DNA of 64,000 nt from Triticum aestivum. Its lineage: Eukaryota > Streptophyta > Magnoliopsida > Poales > Poaceae. The stretch is from NCBI RefSeq assembly GCF_018294505.1, contig NC_057798.1:367251673-367315672 (forward strand). Reading direction: 5' to 3'. The number at the start of each line of letters is the position of its first letter. Position 1 is the stretch's first letter. Under the pieces are notes generated by a model. It was not told the DNA's origin. It saw only the letters and a list, made by a program, of their open reading frames with translations, and did no database searches. This document shows, piece by piece, positions 1 through 11,346 of this stretch. A program made the translations under genes and the position numbers.

Positions 1-3000
1 TCCTTGGACATATTTTCCTATCCATATAATTGACACATGCCAAAATGCAACCTCATTTGCCTAGTAATTATTTATTTATGATTTTCCAAAGTTTCTGTCC
101 AGAAAGAAACTTTGTGAAGGAGGTACAAGCTAGGCATCTCTAAATGCGTTGTAATTTTGCATGGTACTTCATATCATCAAATCATAGCCCTCCACCAAAG
201 TTGAGCTCATGTCATGCCTGCATGTGAGCACAACTTCAAATCTTTGTTTCTGTCCAAATTTTCAGTTTGTGAAGCAAGTATATTTTATCTTGCTCCATTA
301 TGGCTGAAAACGTTTCTAGGCCTTCTATTATCCATATAACCTATCTCCACCCAATTTGGGCATATTTCATCCAGCCATTATTCCTCTAGAAGTTTTGCAA
401 GTTTCTAGTCAGTGGAAATGCTTGTGAAGCAAGTATCATTTTGGTTTATCCAATTGGTATGAAACCTTTTTCAGAATCTTCATATGACCAAATAACCCAG
501 CCTTGCCCAAGTTGAGATTAAGTGGATATCCCATGTGAGAGCATCATCATGATCTTGATTCTGGACCCTTTTGGTCAGTTGCAAAGCAACTATATTAAGC
601 TTTGATTTATTTACCTCCAAAACTCCCAGCATTGTAGTATTTCCTTGGTCAATCATCCCAGACAAAACTATTTGACCCAATAAGTTCTCTGTTGAGCACA
701 GCGTCTTGATAAAGTTTGATGCAGAAAACTTTAATTGGAGACTAACTCAGCTTTAGAGCTTCTTCTGATGATATATCACCTCCCTCAGCTTATATGATGC
801 AGGGACTCATCACCAGACAGCTCACGGCAGCCTCTTTCGTCCCTTCCTTGCCGGACACATTGGTGACCACCGTTTTGGTATGTCAAACACGCGCTCTGGC
901 GCCTCTCCTTCTTCTCCCTCGCTGTGCACTTGCCCCCTCGTCGCCTAGCCTTGTCTAGCAGCTTCCCCGAGCAGTCTTCGTCCCTCTGGAGCTCTTGGCC
1001 CATCCGTTTGCTTCCCCAGTGAGCCGTCGCCGTCGCTGCACAGTTCCTGCCCGTGACCGCGTCGTCTTCCACCCTGTGTCTTCTTCCTCCTATTGTCCCC
1101 AAGCTCTGCCTTGTCTCCGTGACCTTTGTGCCTCGTCTGCGTCCTCCTTTGTCGCGTTCCTCGCCCCTCCCGTGATCACTGCCATTGGTAGAGAGTTGTC
1201 CGGACCTCCCGCAGCGGCACCCGAGCCCAACCGCCTCGCCCCGCCTATAAATGGGCATCCTCGCGTTCCCCCAAGCTCACCAGCAGCCTCAACCCACTCC
1301 CAGAACCCCGTCCGGCATCTCAAACGAGCTCCAGGAGCTCTCCTGCCCCGCCATCGCCACCATGGCCGCCGCCACCCTCGGCCTAAATGGGCGCAGCTCC
1401 GACCACCTCCCTCCCTTTTGACCTCACCTGCGTCTCCCCCATGCTCCAGAGATTCCCCCCCCCACCCACCCCCCGTCCTCTCAGCTCACCGCCGGAGCCC
1501 GTGTAGCCATGACCCCAAGGATCGACTGCCACCTCCTGAGCTCTCTGCTCCGCGAGCCGCCGTTGCTCCAAGCCTCATCGACGCCCGTTCTCTTAGGAAT
1601 GGACGTGACACGTCCTTCTGATCCTGCTGGTGCCATTCCCTCCTTCGGAGGTGGCCGGAGCCGCGAGCCCCATCGCTGGTGCCCCTCCTCTGTATGCCAA
1701 CGTTGCCGTCGTCCCATGCTTCCCCGGCACGCACAGAGCCCCTGGATGGATGCGGTCCTCCCTGGTGAGCTCTTTGGTGCCTCCAGATCTGCGGGAGCTG
1801 GCCGGAGTCGGCCAAGCGAGCGCCAGCGACGATGGCCTCTCTCTATTCTTCGTCCAGGCGCGGGAGGATGAAGACGAAGTGAGAAGGAGAGAGAAAGAGA
1901 CCGCGGGCCCTGCCTGTTTGTGTCTCTGCGTTGACCCCACCCCGCCACGTCACTTAAGTGGAAGCGTAATCCAAGGAATACGCTTTCCGTTTGAGTAACC
2001 GAACTTTTGTGCTTCTATAGTGAAGTTTACGCTTCCTCTACTCCGAAGACGTTTTTCTTCGAATGCGCCTTATCTTTTTCAGCTCAGGTGACCGAAATGG
2101 TTGAATAGTGAACGTTCACCCGTTAGCAACAGAAAAGCATATTCTTTTATTTGTTTTTCTGCTAACTAAGGAACGACCATAAGTTTTTAACCGTGACTCC
2201 GAATGAGGTGAATCCAATGCCCACGTCTTCGTCTCGTCGAGGCCATTCGGTTTCCATCATTTTCACTACCGTTTGACATACCAGAAATGACCATTTTGCC
2301 CTTGCCCCTAATCAGCCCCCTCCGAGAGAGAACCCTTTTCGACGATTCTTTCCGCGGCTTCACCACACATATTCCCAGAGCCTTCTTCATCCCAGGCAAG
2401 CCACAATAGCCACTTGCATGGTAGTCATGCAGTAGCCTTGGTTTTCAACTTGAATATTTAATAAAAGTTTGCTGTTATCTGCCTGCTTGTTTGCTACTAC
2501 TGTCGTTGCTTCGTTTATGCTCGTGGATTCCTGTTCACTTTCATGCTATGTTCCGATGCATCTTGTTATCTTGTGCTACTTGCTAGTATCATGTTCGTAA
2601 GTCATGCTTGGTAGTAGTAATACATGTTGGTAGTTGTGATGTTCTTCAGATGCATGCTTAGTCTGCTATTCAGTACCGTTGCTATGTTGGTTCCGTTGCA
2701 TCTAGTTGGCTACACGTTTACTTGGTAGTGCTCTTGCTAAGTTCTTGCATGATATTTATTGATGATGCTGGTGGTCATGATGTGCTTATGGTAGATTTAT
2801 TCTTGTGTTATTCATGCTCGTCAGTATGCCATGCTCATTCGCATATATGATTCATTGTGGTTATGCTCGATGATTATGTTGCACCTCCATGCTTATGTTG
2901 ATACCATGCTCATGCATCGTAGTTGGATCTTGTTATTTTCATATGACTCAGCTTATTGCATTCAAGTTTAACCAAACTTAATTGAACTTGAACAACTATT

Positions 3001-4370
3001 GGCTGAGTCATGGTGCCACTGAATCGAGCTGACCAGTGCAACCACATTTTCCTTTATGGGAAGGCCCTAATGCGGTCTATTGTCATGTCTCTCATCGGTG
3101 CCTCCAACGAGGGAAGGTTCTGGGTGCGCACTACCCTGATCAAGTAGGCGGACATAAGCCTTGTGTGTCCAATTGTTTTTGTGTACCTGGGTTCTCCCCG
3201 TTTGGGACCATTTTTGTTTTGCCACGACGGTGGCCGTTGATGCCTTTGGTAGGCACAGGGCCACCCATGACTTATCCTAGAGGGGAGTTGGTCGGAGTGG
3301 CCGAGGGAGTGTCATGGTAGTAGATTGGTTTTGTTAGAACACCGTTGGTCCACCCGAATAGGAGTGTGAGGCCTTGGGTTCCGTGGTGTCGGTACATTGT
3401 GCTAACCAATGTAGAGTGCGTTTTAAATCTATCGATAGCCGCGCCCGTGGATATGGCCCAGTTCGGAGTCGGTCACACTATGGGTTAATAGTAATAATAA
3501 TGATGTGCTTAATAACAACCCCAGTTTGATGATGAAAGAAGTTGGTTGATCTTTATGTGATCGGGAGAGTATCACTGTGGTATCGAGGATACCGAGTTGT
3601 TGAATACTTGTGATGTTGTGCAAGAATCATGGGTAAAGATCAGGCTCCTTGTGGTCATGAATGATTACTACGGTATTGTAATACCAAGTTTGATTGGATC
3701 CTGAGATGATCGTGTGATGTCCGTGGTGGTAAGTGATGTATGTGGTGGTTACGAGGTGATGTATGTGGTGGTTACGAGGTAACACGGGCAGAGTAAGTTG
3801 GTCCATGATAGCATCATCATGTTGCATGCTAGTTTCATCATGTTTATATGTTCATGCCATGCTTATATTGTGCTAGTGGTATCATGTTGTTCATGTCATG
3901 TTGTCTGATGATATCATGTTAATTCTTGTTAACCTGTAATTGCCATGCTATTGTTTGTCCTGAATGCTTTTCAGTTATTGTTAGCTTGCAAGTACATTCA
4001 ATGTACTGACCTGTCATGTCATGCCAGTTTGCAGGTCATGCTGGATTTGATTGCTTGTTTGCCGTGGATTCCTTGTTTGTGAGCTTGGATAAGCATTCTA
4101 GCCAGAGTCCCTGCGGAGTGGAGTTCATCACCGTCGCTGTTGTTCCGCTGCCAGTAGTTATTCCACTGCTTCGAGTTGTTCTGCTGCTTGCATAGAGCAA
4201 CCGTGGCAGGTGTAGCATCGCCATGCCGATGTAATCTCTTGTACTCAATATATATTGTAATAAAGAGCTGATTTGTTCTATGCTAAGTAGTGTCGTATTC
4301 CAAAAGACTTCTCCTCGATCTCTGGGCTGGAATACGGGGCGTTCCGGTTTCTCCGAGACGGGGTGCCACA
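1..4370 (+). mobile_element. Partial long LTR of a gypsy-type retrotransposon, 3' end at 4370
   Basis: No convincing coding sequence. The block runs from the window edge to 4370, where it ends in ...GTGCCACA and switches abruptly into an unrelated decayed gag, so I read it as the 3' part of a very long LTR (TG...CA type). Its layout fits: AT-rich U3 (1-780), a CpG-rich segment (800-1960) with a plus-strand TATA box, then AT-rich sequence ending with AATAAA-like signals near 4255. The GC-rich open frames at 785-1998 are compositional. It shares a 14 bp word (3427-3440) and general design with the long LTR at 25675-31967. Family unknown; the 5' boundary lies outside the window. An intergenic origin for part of it cannot be excluded. 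Confidence 0.5.
1246..1252 (+). promoter_or_regulatory. TATA box of the long LTR
   Basis: TATAAAT sits inside a CpG-rich stretch, followed about 30 bases downstream by C/T-rich, CpG-rich sequence. That is the usual layout of an LTR core promoter and sets the plus orientation of the element. Assigned from motif and context only. Confidence 0.45.
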
Positions 4371-5804
4371 ACTCCTAAGTCATTTTACCACCGCTAGTCA
4401 TAACCCTAACAGGATTATCATTGTTCTTACTATTCAACTCATTAAGCAAATTATCGTGTGTCTTAAATACTTGTTCTACTTGAGTTGTAAGCATAGAAGC
4501 ATGTTTACTAATAAGCTTAAGATCATTGACTGTTCTACTCATATAATCAGCCAAGTTGTCAAGCATGTAAGCATTACGTTTCAATTGTCTACTAACATAA
4601 GCATTGAAATTTTCTTGTTTAACAATAAAATTATCAAACTCATCCAAGCATTGACTAGCAAACTTATTATGAGGAATATCACCTTCATCAAATCTATCTA
4701 GAGAGTTTACCTCTACTACCTGTGTCGGGTTATCAAGACCATGTATTTCTTCAATAGACGGTAAATTCTTAACATCTTCAGCTTTAATAGCTTTTTCTTT
4801 CATAGATTTCTTTGCCTCTTGCATATCTTCACGACTGAGAAAGAGAATACCCTGTTTCTTCGGAGTTGGCTTAGGAGTTGGTTCAGGAAGTGTAGAATCA
4901 TTATCATTACTCAATAGCAATTCAGCTTGCTCAACATTTCTTTCCCTAAAAACACAACCAACACAACTATTCAGGTGATCTCTGAAGCATCGGTTAGTCG
5001 ACTATAAAAGATATCAAGTATTTCATTTTTCTTGAGAGGATGATCAGGCAAAGCATTAAGTAATTGGAGAAGCCTCCCCAAGCTTGTGGGAGACTTCAGT
5101 TTGCATAAAATGAAATATTTCCCTTAAAGCAGCTTGTTTCTTATGAGCCGGGAAATATTTTATAGAGAAGTAGTACATCATATCCTAGGGACTATGCGCA
5201 CAACCAGGAGCAAGAGAATTAAACCATAACTTAGCATCGCCCTTTAATGAGAAAGGAAACAACTTAAGACTATAGTAATAGCAATTTTTTCCTCATGAGC
5301 AACTAGGGTGGCTATATCATTCAATTTAGTAAGATGTGCCACAACAGTTTCAGATTCATAACCATAGAAAGGATCAGATTCAACCAAAGTAATTAAATCA
5401 GGGTCGATAGAGAATTCATAATCCTTATCAGTAACAAAGATAGGTAAAGTAGCAAAATTGGGATCATATTTCATTCTAGCATTCAAGGATCTTTCTTTCA
5501 GCTTAGCTAACAATTTCTTAAGATCTTCTCTATCATTGCAAGAAAAGAAGTCTCTAGCAATTTCTTCATCCACAACATAACCCTCAGGTACAACAGGTAA
5601 TTCATATCTAGGTGGATAATCATAATCTTTAGTTTCAATAATATCATCAGCTTCAGTAATTTCATTCTCTCTAACCCTAGCAAGTTGTTCATCAAGAAAT
5701 TCACCCAGTGGCACAGTATTATCAAGAAGAGAAGTAGTTTCATCATAAGCATCATGCATAGCAGAAGTGGCATCATCAATAACATGCGACATATCAGAAG
5801 CAAT
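4371..5804 (-). pseudogene. Decayed gag of an Athila-like (Sabrina/WHAM-type) gypsy element
   Basis: Read on the minus strand, the ATG at 5792 opens a 182-residue acidic N-terminal stretch (to 5247). Frameshifts and stops follow (5240-4920), then a 181-residue stretch (4920-4375) rich in Lys/Glu with predicted helices. Parts in the broken middle resemble the Retrotrans_gag core (tryptophan- and proline-containing helices around 5100-5230). The order and wording fit the gag of Triticeae Athila-like elements; this is from memory of the family. Nothing follows the gag on the left: it runs into the LTR end at 4370, so that element probably inserted here or a deletion joined them. On the right only about 12 bases precede the start codon before unrelated sequence begins at about 5805. 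Structural capsid-like function in the live family; dead here. Confidence 0.7.
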
Positions 5805-5946
5805 AACAACCTGACGGTGCTGCGAACTTCATCTGCCACCGGATTGCCCCTCTGCACGACAAGGGGAGGCCGGCCTGGCTCTTTGTGAACGCCGCCGACA
5901 TCATGAGCCTCCGCCCCGGCCTTGACAACAACCTGACGGTGCTGCG
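5805..5946. repeat. 20 bp direct repeat at an element junction
   Basis: The 20-mer AACAACCTGACGGTGCTGCG occurs at 5805-5824 and again at 5927-5946. The first copy lies exactly where the minus-strand gag ends and the GC-rich plus-strand gene begins. The second is inside exon 1 of that gene, where it encodes NLTVLR. The first copy may be filler DNA or a template-switch scar. Confidence 0.7.
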
Positions 5947-8900
5947 GCACGCCCATCTTTGCCAGCGAATCTTCCAGCTTGAGGTTGACGATGCGGGCGA
6001 GGTCGAGCGGTCCGGCAAGCTTTCCAGGGCCTCCGCGAAGGCCGGCAAGGTCGACAAGGAGCCTGTCTTCAAGCTGCCGGCGAGGGTGGTCCTGCTGAGC
6101 AACAACTCTCATCGGAACAAGATCATCGCCATGATGCCGCTCTTCAACGCGCATGGCCTCGACCAGAACTGGGTCGAGCCGGACGAGCTCGTGGTGCAGG
6201 AGTTCTTCAATACTCTGCACGAGATATACATCACCGACGAGCCGCGGCTCATCCAGGACACCTCCCCGGCGGAGCTGGACTATATTGCCGCCAGGGTGGA
6301 GGAGGTAAGGCTTGCCGAGGAGGAGGCAAAGCTCGTCAAGGAGGCCGGCAGCGCCGGCGGCATGGTGGACAAGGCCGTGGCGGAGGCGGAGGAGGGGGAG
6401 CTCGCCCGGTGGGCAGCAGCCGCTGGGAAGGCCAGCGGTGCCGACACCAGGGCTCCCCTTGTTGAGGACGCCGCCGACGGGTCACCAGAAGAGGAAGGCG
6501 AGGAGGAGAGGGCTACGACCGCTGATCCTCCGATCACTGGAAAAAGGCGGGTCCGGCGGCGGGACACCTCCGGCGAACCGGTCCGCCTCGACCAGGCCTT
6601 GCCGCTGCGACAAGCCTAGGAAGCATCCGTGCGCCAGACGAGGGCGGTGGCGATGAAGATAATGGCGAAAGCCGTGGCATCGAAGAAGAGGACATCTGCT
6701 TCTTCATCGTCCAAGCGCGCTCGGATACCATCGCCTCCCCCTTCGCCGACAAACATCGGCACGGGAATTGGGGGTGACTTGTTTGACTTCGGGCCTCTCA
6801 GCCCGGAGAGAGAGCTCGGGCCTCTCACCCCGGAGCGGAAGAGGAAAGCAACAGAGGAGGAGGAGGAAGAGAACGAAGAGTAAGCCTCTGTTTTCCTCCC
6901 TCACTTCTGATACTCCCCCTGATGGCGTTGCTTACTTGTCTTCATCTTGCAGGGATGTGGAGATGCTGGCCCAGAGGATAAAGAGGGCCAGGACTTCGGT
7001 GAGTGGCCAGCCCCCGGCAGGCACCTCTAGTACGCCCCTGGTGGTGTCGAGCAGCCCGGACAACAGCCCCCAGCCCAGCCCCCAGCGTAAGTCTACCATC
7101 CGCCCTCTATCAATGTGCGTCATGTCCGATGCTTCAGTGTTAACCGTGCCGTGGATGCAGGAGAGGAGCAGCACCAAAGGGAGCCACAAAGGGCCTCTCC
7201 GATCGTGCCGCCCCCGTCAACTACACCACCCCAAGGGGCGTCCCCGGCAAGGACACCAAGCACCGACGCCGTGCACATGGAGGAGGGGGAGGAGAACGTA
7301 GGCGCTGGTGGCTTCGCCTCGACGCCAGACCTTGGCGGAGACAGGGCTTCCGCCTCTTGGCCCGGCACGGGTAGGCTACTCGCTCTTATCTTCTGCTTGC
7401 ATTCTTCTTTTCCTCTTTTCCTCATTGGCTTTCGATCTTGGCTTCACCCTGTCTCTTTCTTGGCGTCCAGGCCCCTCCTCTTAGGACGTCGACACCACCA
7501 TCAAGGACGTCGCCGCGGAGGCCGCGGCGGAGGCGAAGAAGATTGCTGCCGAGAAGAGCGCCAGGGGCGCCGCCGAGGATGCCGCCAAGGGGCCTACCGA
7601 AGAGCCCGACAAGGGGCCTGTCGGGGACGCCGGCAAGGCCACTGCCGAGGAGGTGGCATTCGATGACCTGCCCTCCTCCTCCACTGCCTCTGGCTCCGGC
7701 AGGTACCTGAGGGTCAACGACGACCTCTTCGTCCACCTCCTTGGCGCGTCGAGCACCAGGGCTCCCTTTCAGGGAGAGGTGTTCGACGAGGAGGTGCTTG
7801 CCACAGCCGGGCTCGAGGTTGTTGATGAGCCGGGCATTGGTGGCACCGGCTCCCAAGAGGAGCAGCTGCTCTAGGACATGGGCGCCAGCTTTCGGAAGCT
7901 TCAGGCGCTCCATCGCGGCCATCTGGACAAGGCCAAGTCCAGGACGGTGATGGTGGAGAAGGCGGAGGCGGACTTTGAAGGGCGCGTCGCTGAGGCGCAA
8001 GATTGGTTCCGCCAGGCTCAGGTCGAGCTAAAGGCCGCCCAAGGCAAGCTGGCCAACCGTGAGGTGGAGCTCACCATGAAGTTGCCCGACATCGAGAAGG
8101 CCCAGGAGACGGCGAAGAAGTTGGCCGATGAAGCCGAAGCCGTCCGGTCCCAGCACGAGGCCGCCCTGAAGACCCAGGAGGAGGACCTTGCCGAGCGCGA
8201 GGAGAAGCTTGCCGCCATGCTCCACGGCAAGGACGAAGAGGTGGACAGGCTCGTCCTGCAGCGGACCCAAGAGCTGGAGCGGAGGCATCAGGAGGCACTC
8301 AACGCCCTGGCTCAGGCCCACGCCAGCATGGTGAAGGAGCTGGAGGAGCAAGCTCTGAAGCTGGCCCAGGAGAAGCATACGCTCAACAGTACTTTGACGG
8401 TGGCGCAGGGCAAGGTCATCAGCAAGTCTGGAGAGCTCTCCTAAGCCAACGCCTCCATCAAAGACCTCAAGCTGAAGCTGGGAGAGCTCGAGGAGACGCT
8501 GTCCAGGGCCATGACCCGGGAGGGTATCCTGGCCAAGGAGCTGGAGACGGAGAAGCAGCTGCTGATGAATGAGACCGCCAACCTCAAGGACTACAAGGCG
8601 GGCGAGAAGCGCTGGCTCGGGCGCCTTGCTACTGTTGCAAACTCGGCCGCCGATCAGCTGGCCATTATGGGGATGCCGGAGATGGTGTACGCCCCTGAAG
8701 CGAGCCAGAGCCCCAACGCCAACCTGACCATATACTTCGAGAAGGTCGTCGCCGCGCTGAAGCGGCTTCACTCCAACCGGGCGGCCTCCCTGGCCGAGGA
8801 ATCCCAGATACTCTGCTGGGGGACCATGACCAGGGTACTCACAAAGATCGCGCACTGGCACCCCGACCTCGACTTTGGAGCTGTGCTGAAGAGCTTGCCG

Positions 8901-9011
8901 GAGGGTGTCGATACCGCGGCCCTCAATGAGCGTATCCAGCCCATCCTCAGCCGCATCAACAAAATCAAGAGGGTGGAGCGCCAGGACTACTTCGTCGCCG
9001 CTGCAGGTTGA
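5807..9011 (+). pseudogene. Spliced coiled-coil gene of gypsy-associated type (antisense-ORF class), 5' truncated
   Basis: Four exons can be joined: 5807-6879, 6953-7086, 7161-7370 and 7471-9011. The introns are 73, 74 and 100 bp, all GT...AG, and the frame is kept through every junction. Exon 1 encodes a globular region (about 150 residues, unrecognised fold) and a basic Ser/Pro-rich stretch. Exons 2-3 are low-complexity Pro/Ser. Exon 4 is a long Ala/Glu/Lys coiled coil (about 7880-8600) and a conserved-looking helical C-terminus ending at the TGA near 9009. In-frame stops: TAG at 6617, about 7482 and about 7872, and TAA near 8442. The protein resembles the 'putative gypsy type transposon' proteins (Pfam Transposase_28-like) common in wheat and barley; that assignment is from memory. 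The start is lost at the junction near 5805. Such ORFs usually lie antisense to gag-pol in their element, but no flanking gag-pol of this element remains. Confidence 0.7.
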
Positions 9012-9370
9012 TGACCAAGACAAAGCTATCTTTATTTAGAACCACGGCGGAAATTTGTGTAATATAACTCTGTGATGCCCCTGAAACTATGCATGTTATT
9101 TTCCTGTTTGATTTTCCTTTGTATGTCCACCCCACGTCAACTGGGTATGCTCGCCGGCACGTAAACCCAGGGCGGCGCTCTGAGGACGGATCCTCATTTG
9201 CCTACCGGGTGTGCTTGTTGCTAGGCAAAGCACCTTACCGCCCTTGGCGCGGCCGCTCGATCTGTCGAGCTTGACTCAAGTCAGGACCGAGAGCATTGCC
9301 GATGGCGGAAGGCTACCCTACCGCTCTCGACGCGGCCGCTTGAACTGTTGAGCGGACTCGAAATAGAAGT
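9012..9370 (+). other. 3' noncoding region of the coiled-coil gene with a duplicated block
   Basis: After the stop codon come AT-rich sequence and then two similar blocks of about 40 bp (about 9240-9278 and 9322-9361), both containing GCGGCCGCT followed by a short GAGC-type inverted repeat. The similarity to Angela leader sequence starts at about 9371, so this stretch belongs to the older element. Confidence 0.5.
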
Positions 9371-9583
9371 GAGAGAGATAGACACCCGCCGGTCACCTTT
9401 AAGCAACGAGTGCTCGTAGCGGTGAAACCAGTCTCGCGTAAGCGTACGCGTAATGTCGGTCCGGGCCGCTTCATCTCACAATGCCGCTGAACCAAATATG
9501 ACGTGCTCGTAAGCAGTATGACTTATATCGCCCACAACTCACTTGTTTTCTACTCGTGCATATGACATCTACGCATAAAACCA

Positions 9584-9596
9584 GGCTCGGATGCCA
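9584..9596 (-). other. Primer-binding site of the Angela-like element
   Basis: Directly after the LTR on the minus strand lies TGGCATCCGAGCC. It matches the initiator-Met tRNA-type PBS TGGTATCAGAGCC at 11 of 13 positions. The two mismatches would weaken priming, in line with an old copy. Confidence 0.75.
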
Positions 9597-9597
9597 C

Positions 9598-11346
9598 TGT
9601 TGGGAAACGTAGTAATTTCAAAAAAAATCCTACGCACACGCAAGATCATGGTGATGCATAGCAATGAGAGGGGAGAGTGTTGTCCACGTACCCTCGTAGA
9701 CCGAAAGCGGAAGCGTTATGACAACGCGGTTGATGTAGTCGTACGTCTTCACGATCCGATCGATCCAAGCACCGAACGTACGGCACCTCCGAGTTCAGCA
9801 CACGTTCAGCTCGATGACGATCCCCGAACTCCGATCCAGCAGGGTGTGGGGGATGAGTTCCGTTAGCATGATGGCGTGGTGACGATGATGATGTTCTACC
9901 GACGTAGGGCTTCGCCTAAGCACCGCTACGATATGACCGAGGTGGAATATGGTGGAGGGGGGCACCGCACACGGCTAAGGAATGATCACGAAGATCAACT
10001 TGTGTGTGTAGAGGTGCCCCTTGCCCCCGTATATAAAGGAGCAAGGGGGGAGGCCGGCCGGCCCTAGGGGGCGCGCCAAGGAGGGGGGAGTCCTCCTCCT
10101 AGTGGGAGTAGGACTCCCCTTTCCTAGTCCAACTAGGAAGGAGGAAGGGGGAAGGAAAGAGAGGGAGAGGGAGAGGGAAAGAGGGTCCGCGCCCCCTCCC
10201 CTTGTACAATTTGGACTCCCCATGGGAGAGGGCGCGCCACCTCCTGGGCTTCTGCCCTCTCTCTCCCCTCAGGCCCACTAAGGCCCAATACTTCCCCGGG
10301 GGTTCCGGTAACCCCTCGGGCACTCCGGTTTTCCTGAAATCACCCGGAACACTTCCGGTGTCCGAATATAGTCGTCCAATATATCAATATTTATGTCTCG
10401 ACCATTTCGAGACTCCTCGTCATGTCCGTGATCACATCCGGGACTCCAAACAACCTTCAGTACATCAAAACTTATAAACTCATAATAAAACTATCATCGT
10501 AACGTTAAGCGTGCGGACCCTACGGGTTCGAGAACTATGTAGACATGACCTAGAACTATTTCCGGTCAATAACCAATAGCGGAACCTGGATGCTCATATT
10601 GGCTCCTACATATTCTACGAAGATCTTTATCGGTCAAACCGCATAACAACATACGTTGTTCCCTTTGTCATCGGTATGTTACTTGCCCGAGATTCGATCG
10701 TCGGTATCCAATACCTAGTTCAATCTCGTTACCGGTAAGTCTCTTTACTCGTTACGTAATGCATCATTCTGTAACCAACTCATTGGCCACATTGCTTGCA
10801 AGGCTTATAGTGATGTGCATTACCGAGAGGGCCCAGAGATACCTCTCCCACAATCGGAGTGACAAAACCTAATCTCGAAATACGCCAACTCAACATGTAC
10901 CTTTGGAGACACCTGTAGAGCTCCTTTATAATCACCCAGTTACGTTGTGACGTTTGGTAGCACACAAAGTGTTCCTCCGGTAAACGGGAGTTGCATAATC
11001 TCATAGTTGTAGGAACTTTGTATATGTCATGAAGAAAGCAATAGCAACATACTAAACGATCAAGTGCTAGGCTAACGGAATGGGTCAAGTCAATCACATC
11101 ATTCTCCTAATGATGTGATCTCGTTAATCAAATGACAACTCTTTTGTCCATGGCTAGGAAACTTAACCATCTTTGATTCACGAGCTAGTCAAGTAGAGGC
11201 ATACTAGTGACACTATGTTTGTCTATGTATTCACACATGTATCATGTTTCCGGTTAATACAATTCTAGCATGAATAATAAACATTCATCATGATATAAGG
11301 AAATAAATAATAACTTTATTATTGCCTCTAGGGCATATTTCCTTCA
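9598..11346 (-). repeat. 5' LTR of the Angela-like copia element (1749 bp)
   Basis: Plus-strand reading begins TGTTGGGAAACGTAG and ends GGGCATATTTCCTTCA, the reverse complement of the familiar Angela/WIS LTR termini. The length of 1.75 kb matches the family. A GC-rich, multi-ATG leader segment (10020-10330) and AT-rich U3 (10400-11346) are in the expected order. Confidence 0.9.
10029..10038 (-). promoter_or_regulatory. TATA box of the copia LTR
   Basis: CTTTATATAC on the minus strand lies in the LTR about 430 bp before its 3' end, where the LTR promoter is expected in this family. GC-rich sequence follows downstream. Confidence 0.5.

Larger units (their letters stand above)
9371..11346 (-). 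mobile_element. Truncated Angela/BARE/WIS-type copia retrotransposon (5' LTR plus leader)
   Basis: On the minus strand the element starts at 11346 with TGAAGGAAATATGCCCTAG, the recognisable 5' end of Angela-type LTRs. The LTR ends at 9598 and is followed by a PBS and about 225 bp of leader to about 9371. There the sequence passes directly into the older element: the whole coding region and the 3' LTR are missing. The five bases outside the LTR (11347-11351, TGAAC) cannot be paired with a second copy because the other end is deleted. It is therefore a deletion derivative rather than a solo LTR. Confidence 0.88.

Noticed and set aside
785..1998. Overlapping ORFs of up to 208 codons on both strands
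   Set aside because: CpG-rich LTR segment; the frames overlap on both strands and have low-complexity Pro/Arg/Ser content.
6280..9023. Minus-strand ORF of 331 codons opposite the coiled coil
   Set aside because: Antisense shadow of a GC-rich coding exon; Leu/Gly/His-rich with no recognisable domain.
9598..11346. A solo LTR
   Set aside because: A PBS and 225 bp of leader remain attached and the flanking 5-mers do not match, so it is a truncated element.
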